From NCBI GenBank assembly GCA_016208645.1, contig JACQXP010000370.1:1-7542 (forward strand): a DNA stretch of 7,542 nucleotides, read 5' to 3'. The stretch is from Candidatus Methylomirabilota bacterium. GTDB lineage: Bacteria; Methylomirabilota; Methylomirabilia; Methylomirabilales; 2-02-FULL-66-22. The notes beneath the pieces are model-generated. The model was given only the letters and a program-made list of their open reading frames with translations, had not been told where the DNA came from and did no database searches. Below are positions 1-6,339 of the stretch, one piece after another (position 1 is the stretch's first letter; every line of letters starts with the position of its first letter). The translations under genes were made by a program, and so were the position numbers.

Positions 1-170
1 CGGGAACCCGATGGACAATGATCTAGATCATGCGCTGATTGGATTTCCGCCATCGCTTGAAAAACAGGTCGTTAGAAGGGAGGTCCGCGGTTCAGGCGGG
101 TCGCCCGGACAGGGCCAAGGAGTGCTCGGGGGAGAAGATGGGACGTACCGGGTCCTGCGGCCGGGCCAGA
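1..170. other. Left-edge intergenic stretch, no gene seen
   Basis: No reading frame here has codon use or a protein resembling a known family; the short frames on both strands have an arginine/proline/glycine-rich make-up typical of non-coding GC-rich DNA. The stretch lies downstream of the minus-strand reductase that ends at 171. It contains the 14-bp palindrome at 18-31 and otherwise nothing I can name. I see no clear intrinsic terminator for the minus-strand gene pair. Confidence 0.4.
18..31. promoter_or_regulatory. Perfect 14-bp palindrome, CRP/FNR-like core
   Basis: The sequence ATGATCTAGATCAT is a perfect inverted repeat. Its core TGAT-N4-ATCA matches 8 of the 10 specified bases of the known FNR consensus (TTGAT-N4-ATCAA), and it contains the TGA-N6-TCA core common to the CRP/FNR superfamily. 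It lies outside any gene, about 140 bases beyond the end of the minus-strand reductase. It could therefore serve a gene to the left of the window. That it is an operator is inference; no regulator gene is visible here. Confidence 0.35.
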
Positions 171-1547
171 TCAGCGGCGACGGGAGCGCGGCGAAACGGC
201 TCGGGAGCCGAGCCATCCTGCCAGGCTGCCCAGGCACCCAGCCAACAGCCTAGGGCGGAAGCTGCCGTGGACGATGTTACGATAGGTGTCCTGGGCGGAG
301 ACGCAGAGGTACAGGGCGCGGCGGAGCGTGGGGTCGCGGTGGGCCTGCTGAAGGATGGGATCGAGGGACAGGCGCTTGGAGGTGAGGCGCGCCAGGTGCC
401 GGATGGCGCGACCGTACCACAGGTCCCGGGTGATGTCGGCACACGCCGCATAGTAGTGGCGGAACGCCTCTTCGGAGATCCCCAGGTCCAGGATCGTGCG
501 GGCGGCCCGGATCCCGGTGAGGGCCGCGGACGTGATTCCTTTCCCCTTGAAGGGCCGGACGAGCCCCGCGGCATCCCCGATGGTGACGTACCGGTCCCCA
601 TAGGGCCGCCGCGCCGGGCCCACGGGAAAGGCGCCCTTGAAGTGGTGCTCGATGGCCCGATCCTGCGGGAGCAGTCGGCGGACCTGGGGCAGGTCCAGGA
701 ACGCCTGCATGTCGGGCACGCTGACCCGCCGTCCCGCGATGATGATCGTGATGTGATTCCCCTTGGGGATCAGGGCGCCGAACTCGATGGCCGGCAGGCG
801 CGGCAAGAAGGCGTGGATGCGATCCTGCAGCAGCGCCGGAACGTGCTCCAATCCCCCGGGGTGGATCTTCGTGACGAGTGTTTCCAGGGACGGGGGTAGG
901 CGGTACCCCGTCCGGTCGGCCAGCGCCTCCCCCACAGTCCGGTCCAGGCCGAACGCCCCCACGACGACGTCGGCCCCCCAGCTCCCCCCGTCGGAATAGA
1001 GGATCACCCGCTGCGGCCCAAACTCGAGTTCGTATACCCGACTCCGCTCCACCTGGACCCCGGCCTTCTCAGCCGCATCCAGCAGGAACCGGTCGAATTG
1101 TACCCGGCGGACGGCGTGCGTCGCCTCCCCGTCCTCCAGGACCGGCATGTCGAGGATTTCGTGTTCACCATACAGGACGTAACCGGCGATTTTCCGCTGC
1201 AGCAACCCCGGGGGGAGGCTGAGGTCCAGCTCCCTTCGCAAGACCCCCTGGATGGGTGGAGACAGGACGCCGGCGCACTGGTTGTAATGGGCCCCGAAGT
1301 CCTTGGGCTCGAACAGGACCACTTCGATTGCCTGCCCCCGCTCCTTCGCCATCCGGACCAGGGCCAGCGCCGCGCAGGTGCCCCCCGGCCCGCCGCCGAT
1401 GACGGCCACGCGCTGGCCGCTGCAAAGGGGACCCAGCCTACCGCTTGATTGCGGATTGCGCCTGCCTGCCGCGCCCCTGTCTGCCGTGCCGGCACAGGCA
1501 GGCGCGGCGCAGGCAGGGATTTCGGATTGCGGATTTTCTTCGGACAC
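171..1547 (-). CDS. FAD-dependent oxidoreductase, geranylgeranyl reductase family
   Basis: This is probably a flavoprotein that reduces, or otherwise acts on, a lipid or isoprenoid substrate; the exact substrate cannot be told. The FAD-binding Rossmann motif VAVIGGGPGG is at residues 47-56, followed by an acidic residue (Glu80, in VVLFEP) at the end of the second strand for the ribose. A QCAGV segment at about 90-94 is the Cys-x-Gly region typical of the superfamily. IGDAAG at 323-328, followed by PFKGKGI, is the second FAD-contacting motif. The longest frame starts at GTG 1547, 10 bases after the stop of the upstream reductase, which would allow translational coupling. However, residues 1 to about 36 are encoded by an intergenic palindromic repeat and are not family-like. 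GTG 1409 (protein starting MAVIGGGPGG, about 413 residues) is a reasonable alternative, though neither start has a good ribosome binding site. The family call is firm; start and substrate are not. Confidence 0.8.
   Translation of the reverse strand: MSEENPQSEIPACAAPACAGTADRGAAGRRNPQSSGRLGPLCSGQRVAVIGGGPGGTCAALALVRMAKERGQAIEVVLFEPKDFGAHYNQCAGVLSPPIQGVLRRELDLSLPPGLLQRKIAGYVLYGEHEILDMPVLEDGEATHAVRRVQFDRFLLDAAEKAGVQVERSRVYELEFGPQRVILYSDGGSWGADVVVGAFGLDRTVGEALADRTGYRLPPSLETLVTKIHPGGLEHVPALLQDRIHAFLPRLPAIEFGALIPKGNHITIIIAGRRVSVPDMQAFLDLPQVRRLLPQDRAIEHHFKGAFPVGPARRPYGDRYVTIGDAAGLVRPFKGKGITSAALTGIRAARTILDLGISEEAFRHYYAACADITRDLWYGRAIRHLARLTSKRLSLDPILQQAHRDPTLRRALYLCVSAQDTYRNIVHGSFRPRLLAGCLGSLAGWLGSRAVSPRSRRR
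1447..1534. repeat. Palindromic element flanked by GGATTGCG direct repeats
   Basis: Bases 1461-1517 form a large imperfect palindrome centred at 1490/1491. The left arm begins CCTGCCTGCC and the right arm ends GGCGCAGGCAGG; the arms are 27-30 bases with a few mismatches or small indels. On each side lies GGATTGCG in direct orientation (1453-1460 and 1524-1531), within longer GATT-rich runs. A palindrome between short direct repeats looks like a small non-autonomous element or a REP-like unit. It falls at the junction of the two reductase genes and encodes the doubtful N-terminal extension of the downstream one. The structure is read directly from the sequence; its mobility is inference. Confidence 0.65.
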
Positions 1548-1557
1548 CGAATGGTCC

Positions 1558-2955
1558 CTACTTCCGATTTCCAGCTTCCAATTTCCAGCTTCCAGTTTTC
1601 AGTTCCCCGCGAAGCCAGGCGAAACTGGCCGCCAGGGTCTCCCAGAGCAGGCCCATCAGGACGCCCGGACGCAGCACGGCACGGAGCGCGGTCCGGTACG
1701 GCGCATCCCCCGTGAACATCCCCCAGAGAAACTCGTTGAGCGGCCGCCGTCCGGGCGGCAGGTGCTCCTGCTCCCACCGGGCCACCGCCAGGAAGGCGAC
1801 CACCATGACGGGACAGCGGGAGACCAGGTCGTTGCACGCGAACAGGAACCGCCCGACCCAGTTGTCCACCCTGAAGTGGCGTCGGGACAGCCGGTAGTAT
1901 GTCTTCCGGAGCGCCTCCCGGCCTCCCGCCCCCTCCAGGATCGCTTGCGCCGCCTGGGCCGCCGTGAAGAAGGCCGAGCCGATGCCGTCCTTCAGGTACC
2001 GCGAGATGTCGGCGTCCCCGATGACGACCAGTCCCTCCGCGACCGGGTGGATCGCGGCGGTCACGGGCAGCTTGGGCTGGCACGAGCAGACCCAGTCGGG
2101 ACAGCGCCAGCCGGCCGGGAAGTGCTTCAGGACGGCCGGGTGTTCCAGGAAGGTCATGAGGTCCTGGCGGGTCACCGCCCGGCCGACCACGGAGACCGTG
2201 ACGTGACGCTGCTTCGGGGTGAGGGAGGCGAAGCGGATCCGGGGCAGCCCCAGGTTGAAGATCTTGATCTGGCCCTGGTAATGCTCGTTGATGAAGGCCT
2301 CATCCAGCGGGAGCTCCGCCTGGCAGGCGAAGACGGCGCGGGGCAGGCGGTAGCCGGTGCCCAGGGACGTCAGGCGTTGCCCGAGAGTGGAATTGATGCC
2401 AAAGGCCCCGATGACGACGTCCACCTCCAGGCTGTCGCCATCCGCGCAGACGATCCGGAACCCCGCCGCCCCCTCGTGCCGCCGGACGTCCGCGACCAGG
2501 CTGTTCCGATACTCTGCCCCGGCATGGATCGCGCTGCGGAGCAGAAACGCGTCGAAGCTGCGCTCCTCGTCATAGTGCAGCCCCCGGGGCCCGATCCCCC
2601 GATAGGCCGTGTAGATCACCGAGCCCGGGGGCCGTGGCAGGAGGATGCTGCCCCCGCGGGTCTCGAGTTCATACCCCAGGATCTTCTGCTGGATCACGTG
2701 CGGCGGGATGATCACGCCGAGGCGTTCGAGGTCGTGGATGAGCGCGGCCGACATGACGCCGGCGCACAGGTTGCATCCGGCCGGGCCGAACTGGGTGAAC
2801 GTCTTGCGGTCCAGGAGGAGGACATGAATCGGTCGGTCGTGGCGGCGGGCGAGGTGCAGGAGGTTCAGAGCGGCGACGGTCCCCGCCGGTCCCGCCCCGA
2901 TGATGGCGACCCGGAAGGGTGGGCCACGGTGCGCTGGCGCCAGATCCACATCCAT
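1558..2955 (-). CDS. FAD-dependent oxidoreductase, geranylgeranyl reductase family (first of pair)
   Basis: A 465-residue flavoprotein of the same superfamily as its downstream neighbour. The N-terminal FAD motif VAIIGAGPAG is at residues 16-25, with Asp49 (LLLDRK) at the end of the second strand. A GCNLCAGV segment is at 60-67, and the second FAD motif IGDADISRYLKDGIGSAF starts at 312. This last motif differs from the neighbour's GDAAG-PFKGKGI, so the two are divergent paralogues or subfamilies rather than a recent duplication. The start ATG 2955 gives a normal N-terminus only 15 residues before the Rossmann strand, but has no recognisable Shine-Dalgarno sequence. The last 15 or so residues are encoded by a 14-bp tandem repeat, so the ancestral protein probably ended earlier, near the Ala-Trp-Leu-Arg-Gly segment. 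It likely forms an operon with the gene at 171-1547. Substrate unknown; an isoprenoid, quinone or lipid is the family-based guess. Confidence 0.82.
   Translation of the reverse strand: MDVDLAPAHRGPPFRVAIIGAGPAGTVAALNLLHLARRHDRPIHVLLLDRKTFTQFGPAGCNLCAGVMSAALIHDLERLGVIIPPHVIQQKILGYELETRGGSILLPRPPGSVIYTAYRGIGPRGLHYDEERSFDAFLLRSAIHAGAEYRNSLVADVRRHEGAAGFRIVCADGDSLEVDVVIGAFGINSTLGQRLTSLGTGYRLPRAVFACQAELPLDEAFINEHYQGQIKIFNLGLPRIRFASLTPKQRHVTVSVVGRAVTRQDLMTFLEHPAVLKHFPAGWRCPDWVCSCQPKLPVTAAIHPVAEGLVVIGDADISRYLKDGIGSAFFTAAQAAQAILEGAGGREALRKTYYRLSRRHFRVDNWVGRFLFACNDLVSRCPVMVVAFLAVARWEQEHLPPGRRPLNEFLWGMFTGDAPYRTALRAVLRPGVLMGLLWETLAASFAWLRGELKTGSWKLEAGNRK
1560..1608. repeat. 14-bp tandem repeat ATTTCCAGCTTCCA
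   Basis: Two perfect tandem copies of ATTTCCAGCTTCCA lie at 1567-1580 and 1581-1594. They are followed by a diverged copy (GTTTTCAGTTCCCC, 1595-1608) and preceded by a half copy (1560-1566). On the minus strand the array reads as GGAAGCTGGAAAT units and codes for the last 15 or so residues of the upstream reductase (Lys/Gly/Trp/Glu-rich tail). It is much poorer in GC than the surrounding genes. Such GGAAGCTGGAAA-type arrays are seen between genes in other uncultured bacteria, from memory only. Confidence 0.65.
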
Positions 2956-3129
2956 GAGGCACTCACACGCCCACCGGGGCGGCGATGGTGGGCCGGCGGA
3001 TCTTCACGGTCCCCCGAAGGACTCGAAGCATGGTATCACCCCGCGCCGATACCCCCAAGGAGAAATTATCGCTGAGGCATTGAACCTCCCGGGCGACCCC
3101 ACGCTACGAAAGACGGGCAAGGTTCGGCC

Positions 3130-3143
3130 ATGACCTTCGTCAT
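3130..3143. promoter_or_regulatory. Hyphenated palindrome ATGAC-CTTC-GTCAT
   Basis: Five-base inverted arms, ATGAC and GTCAT, flank a four-base centre. The site fits ATGA-N6-TCAT, exactly the pattern of the palindrome at 18-31, and the general TGA-N6-TCA core of CRP/FNR-type sites. It lies about 175 bases before the leftward reductase start and 40 bases before the candidate rightward -35 box. That makes it a plausible operator for either direction. Regulator identity is inference. Confidence 0.35.
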
Positions 3144-3183
3144 AGTCCGGTCTCATCCAGCGCACACGGACAGGGATCGTGGC

Positions 3184-3213
3184 TTGACGCTGCCTCGCCG
3201 GGGGTGTTAGTGT
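3184..3213 (+). promoter_or_regulatory. Candidate sigma-70 promoter for permease
   Basis: TTGACG (3184-3189, 5 of 6 bases of the -35 consensus) is followed after 18 bases by TAGTGT (3208-3213, 3 of 6, keeping the important TA at the start and T at the end). It would give a leader of roughly 75 bases before the permease ATG. The evidence is motif only. Confidence 0.3.
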
Positions 3214-3294
3214 CCCTCGCCGTAAGTCCATGTCCGAACAGCGGAGCGATTCCTTGACGTTCGTGTCCCCGCCTGACCCGGCCTTCACCCGTTC

Positions 3295-4161
3295 ATGAGC
3301 CTGACCGCCCTCGCGCTCATCCTTCTCTCCGCCGGATTCCACGCCACCTGGAACGCCCTGGTGAAGGTCAGCCGGGACAAGCAGGCGTTTCTCTGGCTGA
3401 TCCACCTGCCGACCGTCGTCATCGTGCTTCCCTTCTTCCTGGCCAGCAAGGCCGAGCCGATCCCGCCCCTCGGGTGGGCCATGATCGTGGCCAGCGGCGT
3501 CATCCACGTCTTCTATTCCATGAGCCTGGGCGCGGCCTACTCCGGCGGGGACCTCTCGCTGGTCTATCCCCTGGCGCGCTCTGCCCCGGTCTTCGTTCCG
3601 CTCTGGGCCGTCTGGTGGCTGGGCGAGCGGCCGACGGCGCTCGGGTTCGGAGGGATCGCCCTGGTGGTGGTGGGCGCCTATCTGCTGGGGATCGAGCCGG
3701 GCCGGACGACGCGGATCTGGGAGCCGCTCCTGGCCCTCCGACGGCGGGACGTCCAGTGGGCCTGGGTCACCGCCTTGCTCATCTCGTTCTATCACATCAC
3801 CGACAAGGTCGGGGTGTCCGTGGTCGCCCCGCTCCGTTTCCAGTACCTGATGGTCCTGATCCGCATGGCCGTGTATTCGGTGCCCATCCTCCCCTGGAAG
3901 GGGCGGCAGCTCGTCGAGGAGGCCCGGACCCACTGGCGCTCGCTGATCGCCGTGAGCCTCTTGCAGTTCCTGGCCTATCAGCTCGTCCTGACCGCCATGA
4001 CCCTGGCCCCGGTCAGCTACGTGGCCGCGGTGCGCCAGGTGAGCGTTCTCCTCGCCGTGTTCACCGGGAGCGTCATGCTGCGGGAAGGCCACCTGCCCCT
4101 GCGCCTGACGGCCGCCGGCGCCATCACCCTGGGCGTGGTGCTCATCGGATGGAAGGGATGA
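3295..4161 (+). CDS. EamA/DMT-family integral membrane transporter
   Basis: A 288-residue, strongly hydrophobic protein with about ten predicted membrane segments (roughly 2-20, 31-49, 59-79, 88-106, 112-131, 155-170, 178-197, 215-235, 241-262 and 268-286). They are arranged as two similar halves, the layout of EamA drug/metabolite transporters. Each half ends with a typical signature: LGERPTALGFGGIALVVVGAYLL in the first and MLREGHLPLRLTAAGAITLGVVLI in the second. The N-terminus (SAGFHATWNALVKVSRDKQAF) recalls EamA subfamilies annotated as phosphonate-utilisation-associated membrane proteins, but no phosphonate genes are nearby and I do not assign that role. The substrate is unknown. ATG 3295 starts directly at the first membrane helix; no clear Shine-Dalgarno precedes it. 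The hydrolase gene follows 134 bases downstream and may be co-transcribed. Confidence 0.85.
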   Translation: MSLTALALILLSAGFHATWNALVKVSRDKQAFLWLIHLPTVVIVLPFFLASKAEPIPPLGWAMIVASGVIHVFYSMSLGAAYSGGDLSLVYPLARSAPVFVPLWAVWWLGERPTALGFGGIALVVVGAYLLGIEPGRTTRIWEPLLALRRRDVQWAWVTALLISFYHITDKVGVSVVAPLRFQYLMVLIRMAVYSVPILPWKGRQLVEEARTHWRSLIAVSLLQFLAYQLVLTAMTLAPVSYVAAVRQVSVLLAVFTGSVMLREGHLPLRLTAAGAITLGVVLIGWKG

Positions 4162-4295
4162 AGCGGCCCGGCGGCGTCGCCGAGCGGGGTGCCGTTCCGG
4201 TCTCCACCCTGCTACCGCTTCCCGACGGCGTCCATGCCCTGTCCCTGACGCGCCACGCAGGCCACCGTCGTCTCCATCGGGGAAGAGAGCCAGAC

Positions 4296-5234
4296 GTGAC
4301 AGCCGCGATGCAGCGAGGATGGATCCTGTCTACCGCGCTGTACCTCGTCGCCGGCATAGCCTTTGCCGGCTGTGCCGGTACCGACCCGTATGGCGGTACC
4401 AGGCCGGTGCGTCTTCCCGAGGTCGCCACCGAGCTGGTTCAGGTGACGACCTCCGATGGGATCCGTTTGGACGGGGCCCTCTGGACGCCGGCAGGCGGGC
4501 CAGGGAGGAAGCCGGCGCTCCTCCTGGTGCATGGGTACGCGGGCAACTTCTACACGGGCTGGCCCGGCCTCGCCCGCGGGCTCGCCCAGAAAGGCCATCT
4601 GACTCTGGCGCTGAACATGCGGGATCACGACCTCACCCCGCAGACTTCCCTGTTCGAGGACAACCGTGCCGACATCGAGGCGGTAGTCAACCTGTTGATG
4701 GCACGTGGGGCGGCTTTCGTGGTCCTTGTCGGGCAGAGCCTGGGAACCAACCGTGTCCTCTTCTACCAGGCAGACACGCAGGACCCGCGGGTGCGTGGTC
4801 TCGTCCTGATGGCGGGACCCGGCAACTTGCTGGAGTGGAATATCCGGATCTTCGGGAGGGAACGTGCCCTCGCGGTGCTGACCGAGGCGCAGCGGAGCGT
4901 CCAGGAGGGTCGCGGGGCCGAGCTGATGCTGGTGGACCTGGGGCCGTTGGGGAAGGTGCTCTACTCGGCGCAGCACGTGGTGAGCCTCCGGGGTCCCGGA
5001 ACGCGGTCGGATCCGTTCCAGAACATCGCTCGGGTGAACATCCCGATCCTGATCCTCCACGGAACGGCCGACCGCCTGGCCGACCCGGCCGTGGCCGAAC
5101 GCTTGAGGGCCGCGGCCGTCGCCACGCCGAGCGTGCAGCCTTACATGATCCCAGGCGCCGGGCATGCCTTGCCGGAACGGGTGGAGGACATCTTGCCAAT
5201 CCTGGGCCGATGGCTGGAGGCCATTTCGAAGTGA
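4296..5234 (+). CDS. Lipoprotein alpha/beta hydrolase (serine hydrolase)
   Basis: A 312-residue secreted hydrolase, probably an esterase/lipase-like or peptidase-like enzyme anchored to the membrane. The N-terminus has a short basic segment, a hydrophobic stretch (about 9-25) and a lipobox-like AFAG-Cys26. Phe at -3 is less usual than Leu, so lipidation is likely but not certain. Core motifs are the oxyanion-loop LLLVHGYAGN (75-84), nucleophile elbow GQSLG with Ser148, acid residue in HGTAD (Asp259), and catalytic His290 in GAGHALP. The fold is therefore complete. A lid or insert lies between about 176 and 240. GTG 4296 is chosen because an AAGAGAG purine run ends 6 bases before it; ATG 4308 (308 residues) is also possible and keeps the signal peptide. 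The frame is open far upstream, but that part reads antisense-like and overlaps the permease. Substrate unknown. Confidence 0.82.
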   Translation: MTAAMQRGWILSTALYLVAGIAFAGCAGTDPYGGTRPVRLPEVATELVQVTTSDGIRLDGALWTPAGGPGRKPALLLVHGYAGNFYTGWPGLARGLAQKGHLTLALNMRDHDLTPQTSLFEDNRADIEAVVNLLMARGAAFVVLVGQSLGTNRVLFYQADTQDPRVRGLVLMAGPGNLLEWNIRIFGRERALAVLTEAQRSVQEGRGAELMLVDLGPLGKVLYSAQHVVSLRGPGTRSDPFQNIARVNIPILILHGTADRLADPAVAERLRAAAVATPSVQPYMIPGAGHALPERVEDILPILGRWLEAISK

Positions 5235-5253
5235 CTGAACAACGACTGGCCCC

Positions 5254-5292
5254 AAGCCGGTGGGTTCTTCAGTTTTCGGCTTGAAGCCGGTG
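5254..5292 (+). repeat. Short direct repeat AAGCCGGTG with weak stem
   Basis: AAGCCGGTG occurs at 5254-5262 and again at 5284-5292. AAGCCG (5254-5259) can also pair with CGGCTT (5277-5282) around a 17-base loop just after the hydrolase stop. No T-run follows the stem, so an intrinsic terminator is doubtful. Confidence 0.3.
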
Positions 5293-5300
5293 AGAAAAAC

Positions 5301-5397
5301 CTTTCCTCCCCCTGGATGGGGGAGGATTAAGGTGGGGGTGGCATTCGCGGACTGCTCACCCCCATCCTCTCCTTCCCCCCTCCAGGGGGAAGGGAGT
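5301..5397. repeat. Long inverted repeat of two G/C-homopolymer hairpins
   Basis: Hairpin A has perfect 8-bp arms, CCTCCCCC (5305-5312) and GGGGGAGG (5318-5325), with loop TGGAT. Hairpin B has perfect 9-bp arms, CCTTCCCCC (5371-5379) and GGGGGAAGG (5385-5393), with loop CTCCA. GGTGGGGGTG (5331-5340) pairs almost perfectly with CACCCCCATCC (5357-5367). The two halves are therefore reverse complements of each other around a 16-base centre. This is the layout of widespread REP/BIME-like intergenic palindromes in GC-rich bacteria (inference from shape). It sits between hydrolase and sigma factor and may act as a bidirectional transcription barrier. On the minus strand a TTTTT run lies 5 bases beyond hairpin A. 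Confidence 0.75.
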
Positions 5398-5436
5398 GAA
5401 TCTGACCTCGCCCGATGGGGTTTCAAGCATCCCTGA

Positions 5437-6057
5437 ATGGACACTAGCATGATGCCTCCGCAAGACGAACACGCGCTGGTCGAGGCCTCCCGTGCGGGAG
5501 ACGCCGGCGCCCTGGAGGAGCTGGTCCGGTCCCACCAGGGGCGCGTGTACGGCTTCGCCATGCGGATGTGCCGCAACGTGGAGGACGCCAAGGACATCCT
5601 CCAGGAGACCTTCCTGGGGATGCTCCGCTCGATCAAGGAATTCCGCGGAGAGAGCAAGTTCACCACCTGGCTGTACCGCATCGCCTCGAATGCCTGCCTG
5701 AAGAAGCGCCGGCGCGGTGTCTTCGAGCCGGGACCGGAGCAGGAGCTGTCTCTGGACGACCTGATGCCCCGGCCAGGGTCGGATGGCCGTAAACCCGAGA
5801 TCGCCGATTGGTCCGAGGATGCCGAGCGCGCCCTGCTTCGCGGCGAACTCACCGCGCAGATGGAAGCGGCTATTGACCGGCTGCCCCGGGAGTACAAGAT
5901 CGTGCTCGTCCTCCGGGACGTCGAGGGGTTCTCGGCCGAAGAGACGGCCGAGATGCTGAAGCTCTCGGTGTCCGCGGTGAAGTCCCGGCTCCACCGCGCC
6001 CGGGTCTTCGTCCGGCGGGAGCTGGCGGGATATTTCCAGGACAAGCCGAAACCTTGA
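5437..6057 (+). CDS. ECF-subfamily RNA polymerase sigma factor
   Basis: A 206-residue alternative sigma factor that would direct RNA polymerase to a small regulon. Region 2 spans about residues 26-93. It includes EDAKDILQETFLGMLRSIKEF (49-69), the core-binding and -10 recognition part, and FTTWLYRIASNACLKKRRR. There is an acidic linker (about 95-140). Region 4 (145-197) has LPREYKIVLVLRDVEGFSAEETAEMLKLSVSAVKSRLHRAR, with the -35-binding helix-turn-helix near 163-188. No region 3 or C-terminal extension is present, as expected for ECF factors. ATG 5437 is used; ATG 5449 or 5452 are also in frame, and none has a clear Shine-Dalgarno. The matching zinc-binding anti-sigma starts only at 7266, separated by a toxin-antitoxin islet, which is unusual. 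Activity is probably held by that anti-sigma. Confidence 0.92.
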   Translation: MDTSMMPPQDEHALVEASRAGDAGALEELVRSHQGRVYGFAMRMCRNVEDAKDILQETFLGMLRSIKEFRGESKFTTWLYRIASNACLKKRRRGVFEPGPEQELSLDDLMPRPGSDGRKPEIADWSEDAERALLRGELTAQMEAAIDRLPREYKIVLVLRDVEGFSAEETAEMLKLSVSAVKSRLHRARVFVRRELAGYFQDKPKP

Positions 6058-6082
6058 CGCCAGACACGGAGCGGTGTATGTG
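6054..6082 (+). promoter_or_regulatory. Weak candidate promoter for the toxin-antitoxin operon
   Basis: TTGACG (6054-6059) overlaps the sigma stop codon and is followed after 17 bases by TATGTG (6077-6082). The -35 match is good; the -10 keeps TAT but lacks the final T. It would place a start shortly before the antitoxin gene. The alternative is read-through from the sigma gene. Confidence 0.25.
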
Positions 6083-6126
6083 TCTCTTGAATTCGGAACC
6101 CTCGGTTGGAGCGTAAGGAGAAAGAA

Positions 6127-6339
6127 ATGACAAACCAGACAGTCACATTGGATGACTTGAAAGGGCGGCCATTAGAGGAGGTCCTGCAGACTGTCGCGGA
6201 TCAGGAGGCACCTCTGGTCGTCCGCCTCCGCGATGGGAAGGAAGTCGTGATCGAGCCAAAACGGCACTTGCAACCGCTGCCCGAATTGGAAGGCAGAGTG
6301 CCCGGAAATTGGAAGGATGCCGTGTATGCCCGCGGCTGA
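6127..6339 (+). CDS. Type II antitoxin, Phd/YefM-like small protein
   Basis: A 70-residue protein, probably the antitoxin for the overlapping PIN-domain gene. It would bind and neutralise the toxin and repress its own operon. Residues 1-45 (TVTLDDLKGRPLEEVLQTVA then PLVVRLRDGKEVVIEP) have the short helix plus beta-hairpin layout of Phd-type DNA-binding antitoxins. The C-terminus, LPELEGRVPGNWKDAVY, is the kind of tail that wraps the toxin and recurs next to PIN toxins. ATG 6127 is chosen over the in-frame ATG 6106 because AAGGAG (6115-6120) lies 6 bases before it, the best ribosome binding site in the window. It overlaps the toxin start by 14 bases. Its base composition is less GC-rich than the sigma gene. 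Family call by pattern, moderately sure. Confidence 0.72.
   Translation: MTNQTVTLDDLKGRPLEEVLQTVADQEAPLVVRLRDGKEVVIEPKRHLQPLPELEGRVPGNWKDAVYARG

Larger units (their letters stand above)
2956..3294. other. Divergent intergenic region between reductase and permease
   Basis: About 340 bases separate the minus-strand reductase pair from the plus-strand permease, so promoters for both directions should lie here. I see no family-like protein in any frame. The stretch contains a hyphenated palindrome (3130-3143) and one candidate rightward promoter (3184-3213). For the leftward direction the only hint is GATAAT, the reverse complement of 3065-3070, without a matching -35 box. Confidence 0.5.

Noticed and set aside
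3065..3070. GATAAT on the minus strand as a -10 box for the reductase operon.
   Set aside because: No -35-like sequence lies 16-18 bases away (the position holds CCCGGG) and there is no extended -10 TGn.
1303..3075. A 590-codon open frame on the plus strand opposite the reductases.
   Set aside because: It is the antisense shadow of the GC-rich gene on the other strand. The protein is Arg/Pro/Asp-rich with no domain, while the minus-strand frame has clear FAD motifs.
3004..4092. A 362-codon minus-strand frame rich in His, Asp and Gly.
   Set aside because: It lies antisense to the EamA permease; the His/Gly/Asp-rich composition is what hydrophobic permease codons give in antisense.
3474..4295. 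The hydrolase reading frame stays open upstream to 3474.
   Set aside because: The upstream part overlaps the permease, is Arg/Gly/Pro-rich, and would bury a good lipoprotein signal peptide inside the protein.
5268..5278. TTCAGTTTTC near 5270 resembling the end of the 14-bp array at 1595-1604.
   Set aside because: Only about eight bases are shared, which is too little to call a repeat copy.
4212..6146. A 644-codon open frame on the minus strand across hydrolase, intergenic repeat and sigma factor.
   Set aside because: It runs through two well-supported genes and an intergenic repeat, has low-complexity composition and matches no family. It is a GC-bias artefact.
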